A stretch of DNA of 64,000 bases from Ciborinia camelliae (GCA_025890175.1 JANPYM010000004.1:2771005-2835004); one strand, 5' to 3'. Numbered from the stretch's first letter, positions 12,771 to 25,640 are shown. Notes: generated by a model not told the origin, from the sequence alone. Translations and numbers: made by a program.

Positions 12771-13038
12771 ACGATTTGTGATGCAGGATAACTTTTATAG
12801 CCAAGGCTCTCAAACATTGGAACATGAGTCTTTTAAAACCCTAATTACTACTCCCTCGGATCCATTAAATTACTTCATAATATTTCCCAAAACAGTCCAA
12901 AAACATCCGCCCTACTCAAAACCCCATATCTCTCCGCCAACCTCTGCTGCACCAACTTCCTATCAATCCCCTCACTTCCGAAGCTTACTCATCTCCTCAT
13001 TTCCACATCCCATAACCAATTATTCTTACTCTCTTTCT

Positions 13039-13815
13039 TTATTGAGCCACACCTATCCAGCCTTGCATAGATTCATTTAGTTTGGACGGAATTCCATGTT
13101 TATTACAGGGGACCTGCGAGAGAGGAAGGCTGTGAACTAGTGCGTAATCACTATCAGTTGGCTTGAACGTGTAACCTGGAAGATCGAGATCTGTGATATT
13201 GAAGAAATCAATTCTGTTAAAGAGATACAGAAGTTCAATGGTATGAATGACTCTAAGACCAGGCTCATAGGTTGGGTCGAGATAAGGGTTCATTATAGTT
13301 TGGTTACCGGGTATATATAAAGAGACCAATGAGAGTGGTGGTGTTGAGATATTTGTAGTAAATGGAGCTGAAGTTCTTTTGTGTCATTTTCAGCTTCAAT
13401 GGTGGTGAGTTTGAAGAAGTTAGTATCGCTTTACATCCATCCATCGATGCACCTGGACGGAATGACTTTGTGCGAGCAGCTCTGATATTTTCATGGGAAG
13501 GAAATATTGGTCGAATATTGGAAAATAGATATCCCCATCACTTTTGGAGTAGCTGTCGCCTTGTTGATCAAGTCCAAAATCAAAATGAGTCTCCATAGAG
13601 AGGGATCTCAAGCAGGTGATAACACTTGCGGATTGATAATTGGCAGCCTTGCACCCAATGCTACAATTCTTGCATTTGAGGTGAAGCCTACATTTAAAGC
13701 CATAGTTGGTTCTAGTGAACCATGTCTCATCATAAATGAGTGAGAAGGTACGGGTTTTGAGCTTTCCTATGCGAGAGTTTGCATACCGACGCTCAAAAAT
13801 ACCGAGGACTGTCAA
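13039..13815 (-). other. Possible exons of an unrecognised gene or relic
   Basis: Two minus-strand open stretches (about 13811-13420 and 13350-13039) read like protein, with balanced composition and hydrophobic clusters such as IELLYLFNRIDFFNIT. The first begins after a good acceptor (TTTTGACAG) and ends at GATGTAAAGC, a possible donor followed by a branch-like TACTAAC. The two frames cannot be joined by the splice sites I tried without a phase clash, and no first exon with ATG is evident. I cannot name a family; a decayed gene is as likely as a live one. Confidence 0.2.
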
Positions 13816-15670
13816 AATATTATCACTTTATCTTTGTCTCATCCTAACTTAATATTCTACTGGATCCATCCAAGAGCCAATTTTGAGTCTCCGAGACCCA
13901 TATTTATCAAGAGACTTCTTTGGCCTCAGAGCTTCAGACGTTGTGAAGTCTGAAATGTTTAAACAACGATCTTGTTTAATTTGCCACAAGTACTACTGTT
14001 CTCTCCACACCTGGGTATCCATATGTCAAAACCCAGCCCCAGGGGCATAGCTGACACCTACTTCCCACATTTTCCCTCGTTTTGCCACTTCCCACCATCA
14101 CATCTCGTAAATTACGTGTTGCCACCGTCGTCAGTCGAATTTTTTCTCTATTCTAGGTTTCTGAATCGATGTCTTTAAATACCTTTCTTTCTATATACCC
14201 CCGCCCAACTTTTTGTTTTACTAAATCGGGGACGTTTTGAAAACTCTTATATTCGTTTCACTGCTCCCAACGACTGGCCAAAAATATCACAAACCGATGG
14301 TTTCTTTTAGCACTTTAGCCTGTTCTTGTCTCTCTCTCTCTCACTCTCTCTTTCGGTCGTATCCTAACTCTTCCGTGGAGGAAGGGCTGTATTTTCAGCT
14401 GAGATTCCTATTCCTTCAGCATAATTTCCAGAGCACTTCTATCTAACATCTTCCCTCTTTACTATACAATAGCCTGCACTATATGGCCAGCCAAAAATAC
14501 GGTGGATTGATCTATTAAGGGAATGTTAGTATTGATATGTATAGACGGGTTCTATAATCATCACAGAAAAACACATCTAGTGATTTATAGACCTATTCTT
14601 GTCCGGCTGCTACCAAATCTGCCCATATCAATCTGTTTAGCCAAAAGTTCCTTTTCTTCTTATCGTTATTATCCATAAGTTCAATTTGATCATGCTGTTG
14701 TTTCAGGTTCCTAACACCTTGCTATATAAAATACAGTTTTGAAGCTATAACCCGCCGTTTTTTGAATTAGCGCCACATAAGAATTTCTTCTGTCTATTAT
14801 TCAAGTAACTTAGAGCCAGGTGAAGATTCCCCACTATCAAAATAATGTATATTTAATTGAGTATGAAGGTCTGCAGGTAGAGAACTCGACGGGATATAAA
14901 GTTTTCTGTATGATGAAGCTGTGCAGTAGTTTTTGCACCATTCTCTTCTCTTGAGAAAATATCCGCAAACCCGGTTCCTTCAAAAGCTTTGTTTCATAGA
15001 CACGATTCCAAAAATATACGATGTTGAAAGCTCCCTACTCCAATCCACAGATTTCATTTCTCATCCAATCATTTGAATTCAGACCCATCTCCACTCTCCA
15101 AATATTCCTTCACAACCATAGTCTTATAAGAATATTAGAATCGAGCTAAACATATCAAATCAGCCCAACACTCCGCAATTTCATACGAGAAAATAAAAAC
15201 GCAACCCAACGGACCCTTCCCAAATATCCCCAACCAAATTCCGCACTCGCCCGTCGTCTTCATTTCCGCACCCTCTCTTCCCAAACAAACCTCCGGGAAT
15301 CAGCCGATCTTGTGACTCCATACCCACTCCCCGAGGTCTTCCAAGATCATTTTATATCCCGTGATTGATTCACAGATCCTAAAAATCTTCTCGATACTTG
15401 CGGTTTCGCTGACTCCTAATCATTTTGTGTGGGGGGTGCTCGAACTCGTAGCTCGGTGATGATACCGGTTCCGGACCTCCGGTTGGGATGTCATATAGAT
15501 GTTGGTTCGTTTGCTGTATTCGGTCTGCTATTATTCATCTATTCTCTCTCTATTACCTTTTTACTCAAGTTTCAAGTTTCGCGTGGGCATGAAAGAAAAA
15601 TTCCCACACGGAAATCGGGGATGGTGAAAAGGTACAGAGGCGTTTGTGAAGGTTAGGTGGAGTGAGGGGC

Positions 15671-15712
15671 GAGATTCGAGATTCGAGATTCGAGATTCGA
15701 GATTCGAGATTC
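15671..15712. repeat. Tandem 8-bp repeat (GAGATTCG)n
   Basis: About five direct copies of GAGATTCG in a row, each ending in the next. Simple-sequence repeat in intergenic DNA. Confidence 0.9.
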
Positions 15713-16760
15713 CTGGGGCGGAAAGGGTGAGGGATAATAGTGATGAGATCCACGGGTATGATGGATAAGGTATTATACGCAGGTAAGGTTTGAACATGGA
15801 TGCTATCTGAAAGGATTATGTAGTCAATTTCTCTGGGTTTATGGGTGGGAGTATGTACCTATTCACAGGTGGTTTATTACGAACTTAGATATAGAAAAAT
15901 TAGATTTGGGTTTTGGGCTGGTTATATCTAATACCTATAGGTATGATGATTTGGGGGCTATGGGATGAGATGGAATGCTGGGGTTCAATAAGGTATGCAG
16001 AGATTCGAAAATTGGATGTCCAGCGAGCGCTGGGGATTTATAGGTTTTACCGGACTTGTTGGGAAAATTTGAAAATTTCCGGTTGTTGAGATGCGGGATT
16101 GGAGGTTCGGTGACCGGGTGCGTTGGAGTGGAAATTTCGAGGGGGGGGGGGGAGGGGGTTATTTGTTGTTGGTTTTATTGGGTAGCTAATAGCTCACAGA
16201 GATATAGGATATAGGATATACCCTAGCTTAAATTAAAAGGTATTTAATGGTTTAGATAACTTTACGAGTGCCTGATGCTTTAGTGCAGCCATATGGATAG
16301 GGTAGGTAACATTTAAAATAAGGTTATGGTCGAGAGTTCGTTATATTTATAACCAGTGAGTTGAGACGGGGGATAGGAAGTATGGGAGAAGTGGATAGAT
16401 ATTTCCTAATTGGTTTATTGAAGAGGTTTTGTTGCTGGCCATTCATTTATAACGTCGGTGTCCTCATTTATCTGTCTACTAGTGTATTGTGATAAAAACT
16501 TATTATCTGGAATGTAGCAATGATTTTTGTATTGTGATGTGGTATCATCGATACCTAGATATCTCTTACGATCAAAATATATTACTGTGATTGATTTGAT
16601 TGGAGGGATTCTGATGACATGGATGTCTCCCATCTAATACATCAACGTATTACATAATCACTTCACTCAAAATGGAAGGTCATTAAGTAACAAAACTCCT
16701 AGGTAGGTATTTTTTTGGTTATAAATTGCTTTCATCTTCTTAACATCATATCATGTTTTT

Positions 16761-16784
16761 TTCTTCTTCTTCTTCTTCTTCTTC
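16761..16784. repeat. (TTC)n microsatellite
   Basis: Eight consecutive TTC units in intergenic DNA. Confidence 0.9.
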
Positions 16785-18028
16785 AAATACCAGACACCTA
16801 TTGGCGAATTCATATGTTTTTTTTTTCTATTTTAACTCAATTTACCCATCTACCTATTTACCTTGCCGGCCTCATATATACATAACCCTAAGGTTACCTC
16901 GAATCAAACAAGATATTTGATGGCATATATTTATCCGTCCACGGGTATGGGAACTGAAACGAATCATCTCAAGCTCTATTTAAATCATCAAATGAAGTGT
17001 AACAGATGGGAGTCCATACAAGGCTGGAGATGAAAACGTGGAAAGCTTCGAGTTTGTAGCGAATCAAGTGATTTATTTGCATGCATCGATTAATCTATCG
17101 ATAAGCCACAAGATACAGAACTCTTTGGACACTCCATATCGGACATGGAATGATTTGTATAAAGATCCCAGTGCAAGAATAGGAAGGTCGCGATGGTGAT
17201 GTGTGCCAAATAATGAAGTTTCAATGTGGACTTGTCATTTTCATGGGGTAGGGTATGCTGGGTTTTGAGGGCTGGCTGGATTGGACAAACTGGAGGATAC
17301 ACAACATCATCATCTCAGATACACTGCAGCAAAGACGATCAAGTGATGTCTTCATACCTCATCCTCCCTTTCACATACAAATAATGTTATCAGGATCTTC
17401 TTTCTGGTATTACACAATTGAATTGTTTAATGATATCAAAATCCTTACACTCTACCTACAGAATGTGCTTTCGAAAGATAGCTTCCCGCGCTTCAGAATT
17501 GAGGCTGATTTTAACCTTATCATTTCAGGGGGTTCTTATCGTACGCACGCTGTACTCCACTAGAAAGCATGCTCCCCAGATTCCTTATCTTAACATTCCA
17601 GGCCTTTTTTATCAAAATGTCACTGTAGCACTGCATTGCATGGCTTGTACCACATTGGCGGTGCCTTCACGTACGACATGAATTGTTGGTGGAAATGCGG
17701 GGATGAACTTGTTCGTGCTGCATGGCGAGGCTCGATAATACGATGATTTAATACACAAGAAACTTCATTTTTTGGGGGCGATGGTTTCCTTATCTCGGAT
17801 TTTGATGTTGGGTGAAGCTTTGATTGAGAGAGCTCGGAATTTAACTTCAAAAAATTTCATACCCCATTTTTTTCACTATCCCCAGATTCAGATTCACTTT
17901 CTCAACAATTCAACGCTTTGTTACCATCCTTCGGTAGATATTTATTCAAGTCATCGGTTAGTTGATAATTATCGATATAATTCGTACGGTTTTATCAACC
18001 TCTTGAGTACTGGTAGCTGCTTTTCATC

Positions 18029-19984
18029 ATGTTGGAAGTAACTGCCAAGTATTCCGAAAAAGACTATGATGGCAGCAACAACCCATCAACATCACGATCG
18101 GAGAAGATTTCAAAGGCAGCGGAAATGCTGCGTGTGGAAGAATGTGAAACAATATCGGCCGATGATGAGTTGTTGGCAACATTGGGATATCGAGCCGAAC
18201 TGAAACGTGAATTTTCCTATATCACCGTCTTCGGACAAAGTTTTGGAGCGATGGGAATTGCTCCAGCGATTGCTGAAAGTATGATTTTCAGTTTGGGTAG
18301 TGCTGGGAGTGTAGGAATGGTATGGACTTATTTGGTGGGATGTCTATTGCTTATCCCTGTAACTTTAAGCCTGGGGGAATTAGGGAGTAGCATGCCCACT
18401 TCGGGGGGATTGTACTATGTGAGTCACGCTATCGGAGGAAGTTTGATTCATCCATACTCATGATTTACAGTGGGTTGCACGACTTACACCACCACGACAG
18501 AGGGCTTTCATGTGTTGGCTGGCGTACGTAATTCTCTCTGACATTGTCAAATCCATGTACTAACAATGTATTTCAGCGGTTACATGAATGTCTTAGGGTA
18601 TATCTCAATATACGCATCGACCATATATGCAGCAACCCTCATTCTTGGTGCAATCTGTAGTATCAATACAGACTCTGCTTTTGTGGCTACGAAGTATCAA
18701 AACTATGGCATGTTCGCCGCAACCACCTTCCTAACCTTTGGAATGACTTGCGTCCCATCACAAATCCTCTCTCGTCTCAACATGTTCTACATCTTCTTGC
18801 AATTTGCCATGCTCTTTGCACTGATCATCACACTCGCTGTTGGCACGCCCTCAGAACTCAAGAACTCGGCAAGTTTTGTCTTTACAGATTTTCAAAATAC
18901 CGGCTTCTGGAAAAATAATGGTTGGGCATTTATGCTCTCATTCCTTACCCCTGTATGGGTGGTATCCGGTTTCGAAAGTTCGGCAACAATAGCGGAAGAG
19001 GCGAGTAACGCTGCGATCGCAGTACCATTTGCCATGGTGTCTTCACTGGTCACAGCAGCAGTAACAGGCTGGGCGGTCATTATCACGATCGCTTTCTGTA
19101 TGGGGACAGATGTCATAAGTATAGTGACGACACCTTTGGGCCAACCACTCGCACAAATTGCGTTTAATAGTTTGGGCAAAAGGGGAAGTGTGGCATTGTT
19201 GATCTTCTTATGGATTGCAAGTGTCGCCAATTGCTCGATTTTAATGGTCGCGGCTTCGAGGGAAACTTTTGCTTTTGCTAGAGGTTAGTTGGTTTTATTA
19301 CCTAGCTTCTTTCTCACCAATCTAGAACTTAGAATATCTATCCCAGAATAAAGAACAAAAAAACTAACCCCATCCAGACCACGGCCTCCCCTTCTCCAGC
19401 TACCTCCGGGTCCTCACTCACACCCACAAAATCCCCCTCCGCGCCCTCTCCTTCGTCGCGCTCTGCACGCTCACCGAAGGTCTCCTCATGCTCCTCACGC
19501 CCCTCGCCATCAACAGCATCTTCAACCTCGCCATCACGGGTCTCTATTTCGCCTACTGCATGCCGCTGGTCTCGCGTCTCCTCTTCTCCCGCTTCCTCCC
19601 CGGCCCCTGGTACATGGGCCCCTCGCTGAGTTTCCTGTGCGCTCTTTATTCGCTGCTGCTGATGGCGTTCATTTTCTCCTCCTGCTTTTTCCCCAGGTCG
19701 AACACCCAGGGGAAAAAGATATGAATTATGCGTGTGTGGTTATGGGTGGTGTCTTGGCTTTTTGTGCGGCGTATTGGTGGGTTCCGGGGTGCGGGGGGAG
19801 GTGCTTTTTTAAGGGCCCGGTTAGGACCGTTGATGAGGGGGTGGGGTGTGGGTGTGGGAATGTGGAGACTGGGGGGGTGGTGGGAAGGGAGAGGGTGCTG
19901 TCTGGGTCCAGCGCGATTCAAGAGGAACTTGAAGAAAGGAATTTAAATGATTGTGAGAGTGGGAACCCGAGTCGGAAAAAATAA
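18029..19984 (+). CDS. APC-family amino-acid/choline-type permease, frameshifted near the 3' end
   Basis: Plasma-membrane importer of the fungal UGA/HNM type. Exons 18029-18418, 18471-18523, 18577-19283 and 19378 onward; introns of 52, 53 (branch GTACTAAC) and 94 bp keep phase. Recognisable landmarks: the long N-terminal tail with AELKREFSYITVFGQSFGAM, helix 1-2 (GSAGSVGMVWTYLVGCLLL), SMPTSGGLYYWVARL across intron 1, GFESSATIAEEA, and AASRETFAFARDHGLPFS across intron 3. In the last exon the frame that carries the permease helices (PGPWYMGPSLSFLCALYSLL) runs into a stop at 19724, while the expected continuation (FPQVEHPGEKDMNYACVVMG) lies in another frame and ends at 19984. A one-base loss near 19665-19690 explains this. 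It is either a sequencing error or a real lesion giving a 498-residue product without the last helix. Exon 4 is clearly GC-richer than exons 1-3. Confidence 0.82.
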
Positions 19985-20976
19985 GTCCAAGTAGAAAACT
20001 TTTAAACTATCCTTCTTAAATAATATCCCTGCAAACTTACAACCACCCCCCCTTTTTCCTCCTAAAAAATAATGAATAAATAATTGTAAAAGATAAATAT
20101 AAATAATACTAAAATAGATGATGCTATCAAGAAAAAATCCAAACTTTATGGCCGAGCAAAAAGTCTCTACTATGTTAACAAATGTATATGAAATTCGCGC
20201 TAAACATTCCTCCTCTAAATTATCGATCATTGTTCACCAATCAGATCACGAAATTTAAGACTTCGACTCGGGTGCAGTATCATTATAATCTTATTACTCT
20301 AATATTCGGCATCTTAATACTCGGCATCCTAATACTCAGTACAAAATCTCGATTCTTCATCCCGAATAATAAATTATAATTTGCGCACACCAAAGCGTAT
20401 AATTTCCCCGTGCTATTATACACATTGATATGGAGAGGCTCGCTTACATTCACACATATATATACATAAATACATCGCTAGTACGAATTTCATATTCAGA
20501 GGGACAGGGCAATATTTGAATTTTAATTATTGTTATAATTATGTATAGAGAAGAGAATGATTAAATGAGGGTGAAAAGTAAATAAACTAGACTAGGTAGG
20601 TACGAAGTGGTGTAAGAGGAAAGGAAACTTCTGAATGAAGATCCTAGCCTTTGTATGTGCTAGAGAAAAAACTCGTAATCAGTATATTATTTGGTATGTG
20701 ATATATCCGTTACTCACAGGTGTAAGAGGAGTATTCATAACCAATTAACTCATAAATAACCCATCTTGACAAATTCTCCAGGGCCCAGGTACTATCTTAA
20801 CATGTTGAATTCGCAAACTGTAACCTCGTTTTCTATCTCATCTGCTTCATTCTCCGTATTGTTAAGCCGTTATCCGATTTGCGGTGATCAAGTAGTGAAG
20901 AAGAGATATCTTGAGAGCTGGTATAGTAAGAGGTTCTTCGAAGCATAATGTCCAATATAATCTACCCTCTACATTT
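19985..20976. other. Intergenic AT-rich spacer
   Basis: This 992-bp spacer lies between the permease and a convergent 2EXR gene. It contains A/T runs and short TAATACTCGGCATC-like direct repeats near 20305-20335, and no gene that I can support. Confidence 0.5.
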
Positions 20977-21992
20977 TCACAAACTGCCCACCACCGGCAT
21001 TTTATAGTAGTCCGTGGAGGCCGTAATAGCTTGGTGCGGCTTCACCAACCTCAATTTCGGTATATGACAATCAGGAAACTTTCTCTTCTCTTCCTCAAAA
21101 CTGTCGTAGAAGATCTTTTCAACGTTGCGATAGAAAGCCATACCGATGATATCGAAATAGCTAGTAGCGGCCAAGGTAACCGTTTCCAAGCGATGGAATT
21201 TAACCAGGCCCCAAAAGAATATGTGGACATACTGCTGATAATTGTACTGGGAATGGTGTGCGGTATAGTAATTATCGAGGTCGATGTGGATTCCGGGGAG
21301 ATAGATATGTTTGACGAGGTGCAAGATACTTGGGGAGCGGTACGCGAGCTCTCCGAGATTGTGGATGAGTTTTCCCCGGGTGCGCTGCTCCACTCGATCC
21401 CATTTGTAGCATTGAGATCCATCATGCCACGTCCCGTGATACACTTCGAGAGCTAGCGTGTCGAGATCCGGATGGAAGTACACGCGGTCGCGAAATAGTT
21501 GCGCATTCTGGATTAGGTTTTGGTAGCGAGCAAGTGTCTCGTGTCGACTTTCTCCATTGATCCTTAGCGTGATGGGCATCTTCGCATGCACCTGGTCCAG
21601 AGCTATCGTGGTTGATGGACAGTTTCGGATCAATTTCAATCCTCGGTCACCCTTAACACTCTGAGCATGAAGAGTGACCGTTCGACCCTCGAAACAATAT
21701 CTCCAGATAAGAAGACGGAGTTCTAAAGGAAGTCGAGAGAAACATGTAAATGTGGTCATGACTGGATTTCTCCGCAACACTAGAACGTAACAGTTAGTAG
21801 ATTTTTCATAGGCTTGAATTTGTATTTGATGCCGGAAACGGCTGCTTTCCCCTCTTCCTGAAATATATAATACTTACATGGATTTATCACATTTTGGAGG
21901 GAAATCTTAGACAAAGATCTAGATATCGTCTTTGCAAAATCATTTTGCTTGTTGCTGTTCGCAGCCCCGGAAACTCGAGAGTATTGTACCAT
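20977..21992 (-). CDS. 2EXR domain protein (paralog 1)
   Basis: Two exons on the minus strand, 21992-21878 and 21779-20977 (98-bp intron), giving 305 residues. The first exon starts MVQYSRVSGAANSNK and is basic; the paralog at 23288-24335 starts MVQYSDIPGAKRVK, which supports this start over a GTG within exon 2. The 2EXR motif follows at about residues 49-70: FTCFSRLPLELRLLIWRYCF, then the second hallmark, ITLRINGESRHETLARY, near 110-130. Middle and C-terminal parts carry leucine-rich stretches (SILHLVKHIYLPGI). 2EXR is a fungus-specific family of unknown biochemical role, often expanded in plant-associated Helotiales. No signal peptide or membrane helix. One of five copies in this window, all on the minus strand. 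Confidence 0.85.
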
Positions 21993-22399
21993 ATTTAAAA
22001 GAAGGATGGTAAACTGTTGCGTCCCCTGATTGAGAAGCGCGTGTGGAGTTTTATGTTGTTTTTGTTGTGTCTATAGAATGTTAGTAGAAGAAATGTGGGC
22101 TTTTTAAATAGATTTTGAGGAATATATGGTACGGTCGAAGTACAAAATCTAAATCGTAGATGGAATGATGGCCGTATTGTTTGTTTTTGTTGAATGTAGT
22201 AGGCATATTGTGTGTGTATTATCTTTGTACGGTAGAGTAGTAGATGCTATAATATAAATTTGTTGTACATGGAAGTGTGTATATTGTATGTGTATACTAC
22301 CTTTGTACAGTAGAGTGGTGGAGGCTAACTTCCCACATATCCTAGGTAGAGTCATACTCTTAACAATCATTGATATTGGTGTATTTAGAAAACAATCAT

Positions 22400-22800
22400 A
22401 TGACCATACATTGGAGCCGTACGGGGCTGTAACGTACGGCGGAACCAAAGTACGCTAGCGCGCATATAAGGTCTATATAAGGATCTACTCTGGCATAGTT
22501 TAATCAATCAGAACATTATCAACATACACAGTATAGCCTAAAAGTACTTTACACTTTGAACCCACCAGGTTTATACCAACAATAACCCATAGAAATAGTT
22601 CCTAATAAAAATCTCAATACATAAAGTTCGAAAATAACCTCGACGGCATACAGAATCGAACCCTTAGTAACCTCCGCAGAACATTTTCTTCTCCAAGGCT
22701 CTAAAACATTCCATAATTAATTCAATCTATTATAATTCTATCCCTACACTTTCTTTCTACAGTATTAATAACTGGTCACCCCAGTGTATATACTTTCAAT
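22400..22800 (+). repeat. LTR-like fragment (TATA type)
   Basis: GAGCCGTACGGGG and GTACGCTAGCGCGC motifs precede GTCTATATAAGGATCTAC, then AAAGTACTTTACAC and CCCACCAGGTTTATACC blocks shared with 7000-7260. From 22680 it continues with CCAAGGCTCTAAAACATTCC and AATAACTGGTCACCCCAGTG, shared with 12790-12830 and 58860-58960. It appears to be a mosaic of two repeat fragments. Confidence 0.55.
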
Positions 22801-22969
22801 ATTAATTCTGTTTAAAAATCCATTTTCTTTTTCGCTTTTTTTTTTCAAAATACTAGCTTTATGTGTCTATACCTGTCGTGTATACCCGTATCCTTCGAGA
22901 TTTTATAGGGTTTTCACCCTACCCTGTGGAATATATTAAAATGGTAACACCTCGACTTTTATTCGTGTA

Positions 22970-23010
22970 TGTTGATATAAAATAGTTCTATGTACACTAG
23001 CTCGATACAC
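22970..23010 (-). repeat. 40-bp TG...CA element, inverted copy
   Basis: TGTTGATATAAAATAGTTCT followed by ATGTACACTAGCTCGATACA. Relatives in the opposite orientation lie at about 26648-26692, 29058-29090 and 32622-32661. Confidence 0.6.
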
Positions 23011-23287
23011 AACAATTAACAATAGTGTATACCCCTATCTTTTGCCCGGCCCCTCTCTATGTGCATTCGAATCCCTCCCTCTTCCTCGAATTGCTCAGAT
23101 TTAAGGTAAACCGTATCCTTAAAATACCTCTTGCCTATCATGCACGTCGCCTAGAGCATATGGGAATAGCTTCAAAATCTGTAATCTGATAAAAGAACTA
23201 TACTAAAAAGAAAAGGACCTCTTCTAAATCACTATCTTATATAAAGATGCTAGCCGTACTAGTACAGCTAGGTAGTTCGTATGTCAT

Positions 23288-24335
23288 TCACTCTAGGCAG
23301 GGCCTATGTATGACATTGCCCACAAATCTTCTATTGTGTTCATATTTAATCCTCCTCAAATTTTTGAATATGTCGTATAGAGTTTCTACTCCGGGTTTGT
23401 TGAATTGAGGAACTATGACAGAAGAAATGTTACGAAAACTTTCCGAAAACCCGTAAAGTACAGCGAGATGAGACAGATTCTGCATGGAGGTTTGATGGTT
23501 TTTTGGGTATAGTTTTATAACTCGATGCCGATTCTCGAATGCCTCAATGGCGATCCAATCAAGTTGATTATTAAAATATATCGGATTACGAAACAACGCA
23601 GGGGTTTGAAGCAAGTCCGGATAACATCGAAGTGTTTCGGCTCGACTTTGTCGATTGATCCAGAGAGTCAAGGGTAAAGTCGCGTGTACGAAAAGAATCT
23701 CCAGATCTAGAGAGTGAAGCGAATTCCAATCTATATCATCCGTATCAAATCGAGTAAATATGGTAACACGACGAGGTTCAAAACAAAAGCGCCATATCAT
23801 ATCAGTAATCTCGGTGGGGAGCTCGGAGAAGGTGACGGATTGTGGCTCGATTGGCTTTGGCACAATCTCTTTTGATGCGACTATAACTGGTGGTCAGAGA
23901 TCTTCTAGTATAAAGTCTGCAGCAGGGTTCAAATGGAGCTTCTGTGAGGTGAAGCCTTTCAATAATCCGGACTGCAGTCTGAAAATGAATAGTACTTGAT
24001 TCTTGAATCCGTCTACTATAGTACTATCCGGAGTTTGTCTCATATATTGCCTGCAATCATATGGAGAATCTTCAATCATTTCCGAGTATCAAGGCACACT
24101 TGAACAGTCACAGCTCATGGAGCCACAGATATTTTCGAATAAAGACTGCAGAGAGGAATGATTGAGCCCCCCGAGAGAAAGCAACACCACTACGTGGGAA
24201 AATGTATCACTTACATCGTTGTTTTATACGTTTTTTGATATTGCGAGGAGAAAATTTCAAGAGAGATTTAGGGATGGTTTTTTTCACTTTCGGCTTTACC
24301 CTCTTAGCCCCGGGGATATCTGAATATTGTACCAT
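23288..24335 (-). CDS. 2EXR domain protein (paralog 2), short form
   Basis: Two exons, 24335-24215 and 23880-23288; the 334-bp intron is long for this region but both ends are canonical (GTAAGT donor, TTATAG acceptor) and phases agree. 237 residues. The start MVQYSDIPGAKRVK mirrors paralog 1. The hallmark motifs are present: VTFSELPTEITDMIWRFCFE at about 57-76 and LPLTLWINRQSRAETLRCYP about 50 residues later. Compared with the other paralogs (305-397 residues) the C-terminal third is missing: the frame stops soon after LYDIFKNLRRIKYEH, and the DNA just beyond the stop is repeat-like (a TACTAGTACGGCTAGC block and a TATATAAG box). A repeat insertion may have truncated the gene. Function unknown, as for the family. 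Confidence 0.72.
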
Positions 24336-25414
24336 ATCGCAAATGCAATATAGAGGATGATTTTGACTCGAAGCGATGCACGGTACGAAAGTTGAAGTGA
24401 TCCGATGGCAATATAAACTTTATCGGAGATTGGAAGTGCCTTGGTCAATACGCCAATGCTGATATCGAGGAGGATAGATATGCGATGATCGATTAAATGA
24501 GAATAGAAGATGATATATATATTCAAATTATATTTGCTGATGAGTGATGGGGCAAAGAGAATTTTCAACAGAATAATATGAAAGGTCAGGTAAGTATATA
24601 TAACAAGATGGATGTGAATTTTGTGCGCTCGGTTGTGCTCTACTAGAATAAGCTTGCGTTATTTAGGTAACTATTGAACTGAAGATTCGCGCGGTTTTAG
24701 CGATCACTGTGATAAGGTTTATGTTCTAAGCTAGAAAGGTGTAGGTATTATATGTTAAATGGCGAACTTACGCCTTTTGGGGACATATGGCTCCAAGGTT
24801 TAGCATCATTAATATCACTCTTTTAATCAAATTTCTGCCTCTATAACAGTCCCGGGAGATAAGAGTATTTACGGCAATCCACTATCTCTTTCTGATTTGT
24901 ATGAAATTGCCAGAAGTGAGCGAAGTGAACAAAGTCTACGATAACATGATGTGCATTTAAGAGTCCGTGTCAGTGGAGAGCCGCCGATCTGGCTAGGATT
25001 TCCGACAAAAACAAGGCCGCACTGATAATAGATAACCAGAAATTTCGGAGAAGTTTCCTTGAATTGTCTCAGAAAACGGTGATCTAGAGACTATGAGGTG
25101 CCCCCACATGAACTAATTACTTACCTAACCGAAGCTTAAACTAACTACCGACTGCCAAGGTGGTCAAAGATACCTTGCAAAATTCAATAAACCATGTGAT
25201 TGTATATGAATGCTATGGTAAGGTTCACAGGAAACATTTGGTGAATGTAGATCAGGATGGCTATCCTCGCAACAGAGAACTATTTGATATATAGTTTATC
25301 CTCGATGTATAATCGTGACTCAAAATATAGTTGTAGAACATTTCTCATTGGGCATCTGGTTGTTTATACAAAAAACAACTATTATGCATGCATATAATTT
25401 GATAATATTATTGT

Positions 25415-25640
25415 CGGTATCATCATGTGACTAGCCGTACGAACCGTACGAGCTACTAGCGTACGTACGGCATCGTACGTACTAGTGCCACATCGACCTC
25501 TATATAAGGGATCGACCTCTATAGCTTCTTAGAAATGACAAGAGAGATTATACATACAGATTGAAGTTCTATACGCTTTACCCCCCAGACTAAACCAACA
25601 ATTATCTTAACACTAGCTATATCTCGGAGATTTGTTGCTA
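25415..25640 (+). repeat. LTR-like fragment (TATA type)
   Basis: AGCCGTACGAACCGTACG and several GTACG repeats precede CTCTATATAAGGGATCG, then a CTATACGCTTTACCCCCCAG block. Order and motifs match the copies at 7000-7260 and 22400-22600. Confidence 0.6.

Larger units (their letters stand above)
11702..18028. other. Gene-poor 6.3-kb region
   Basis: No complete gene is supported. It holds the repeat at 12370-12770, two minus-strand frames at 13039-13815 (listed), an 8-bp tandem repeat at 15671-15712, a G-run at 16141-16152 and a TTC microsatellite at 16761-16784. The remainder is AT-rich DNA without coding signal that I can see. Confidence 0.5.
21993..23287. other. Repeat-filled spacer between two 2EXR genes
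   Basis: Holds the LTR-like fragment at about 22400-22800, the 40-bp element near 22970-23010 and another TATA-containing repeat edge at 23225-23287. No gene is supported. Confidence 0.55.

Noticed and set aside
22640..22690. T-loop-like GTTCGATTC on the minus strand considered as a tRNA
   Set aside because: No D arm, anticodon arm or acceptor stem can be laid out around it; it lies inside an LTR-like fragment.
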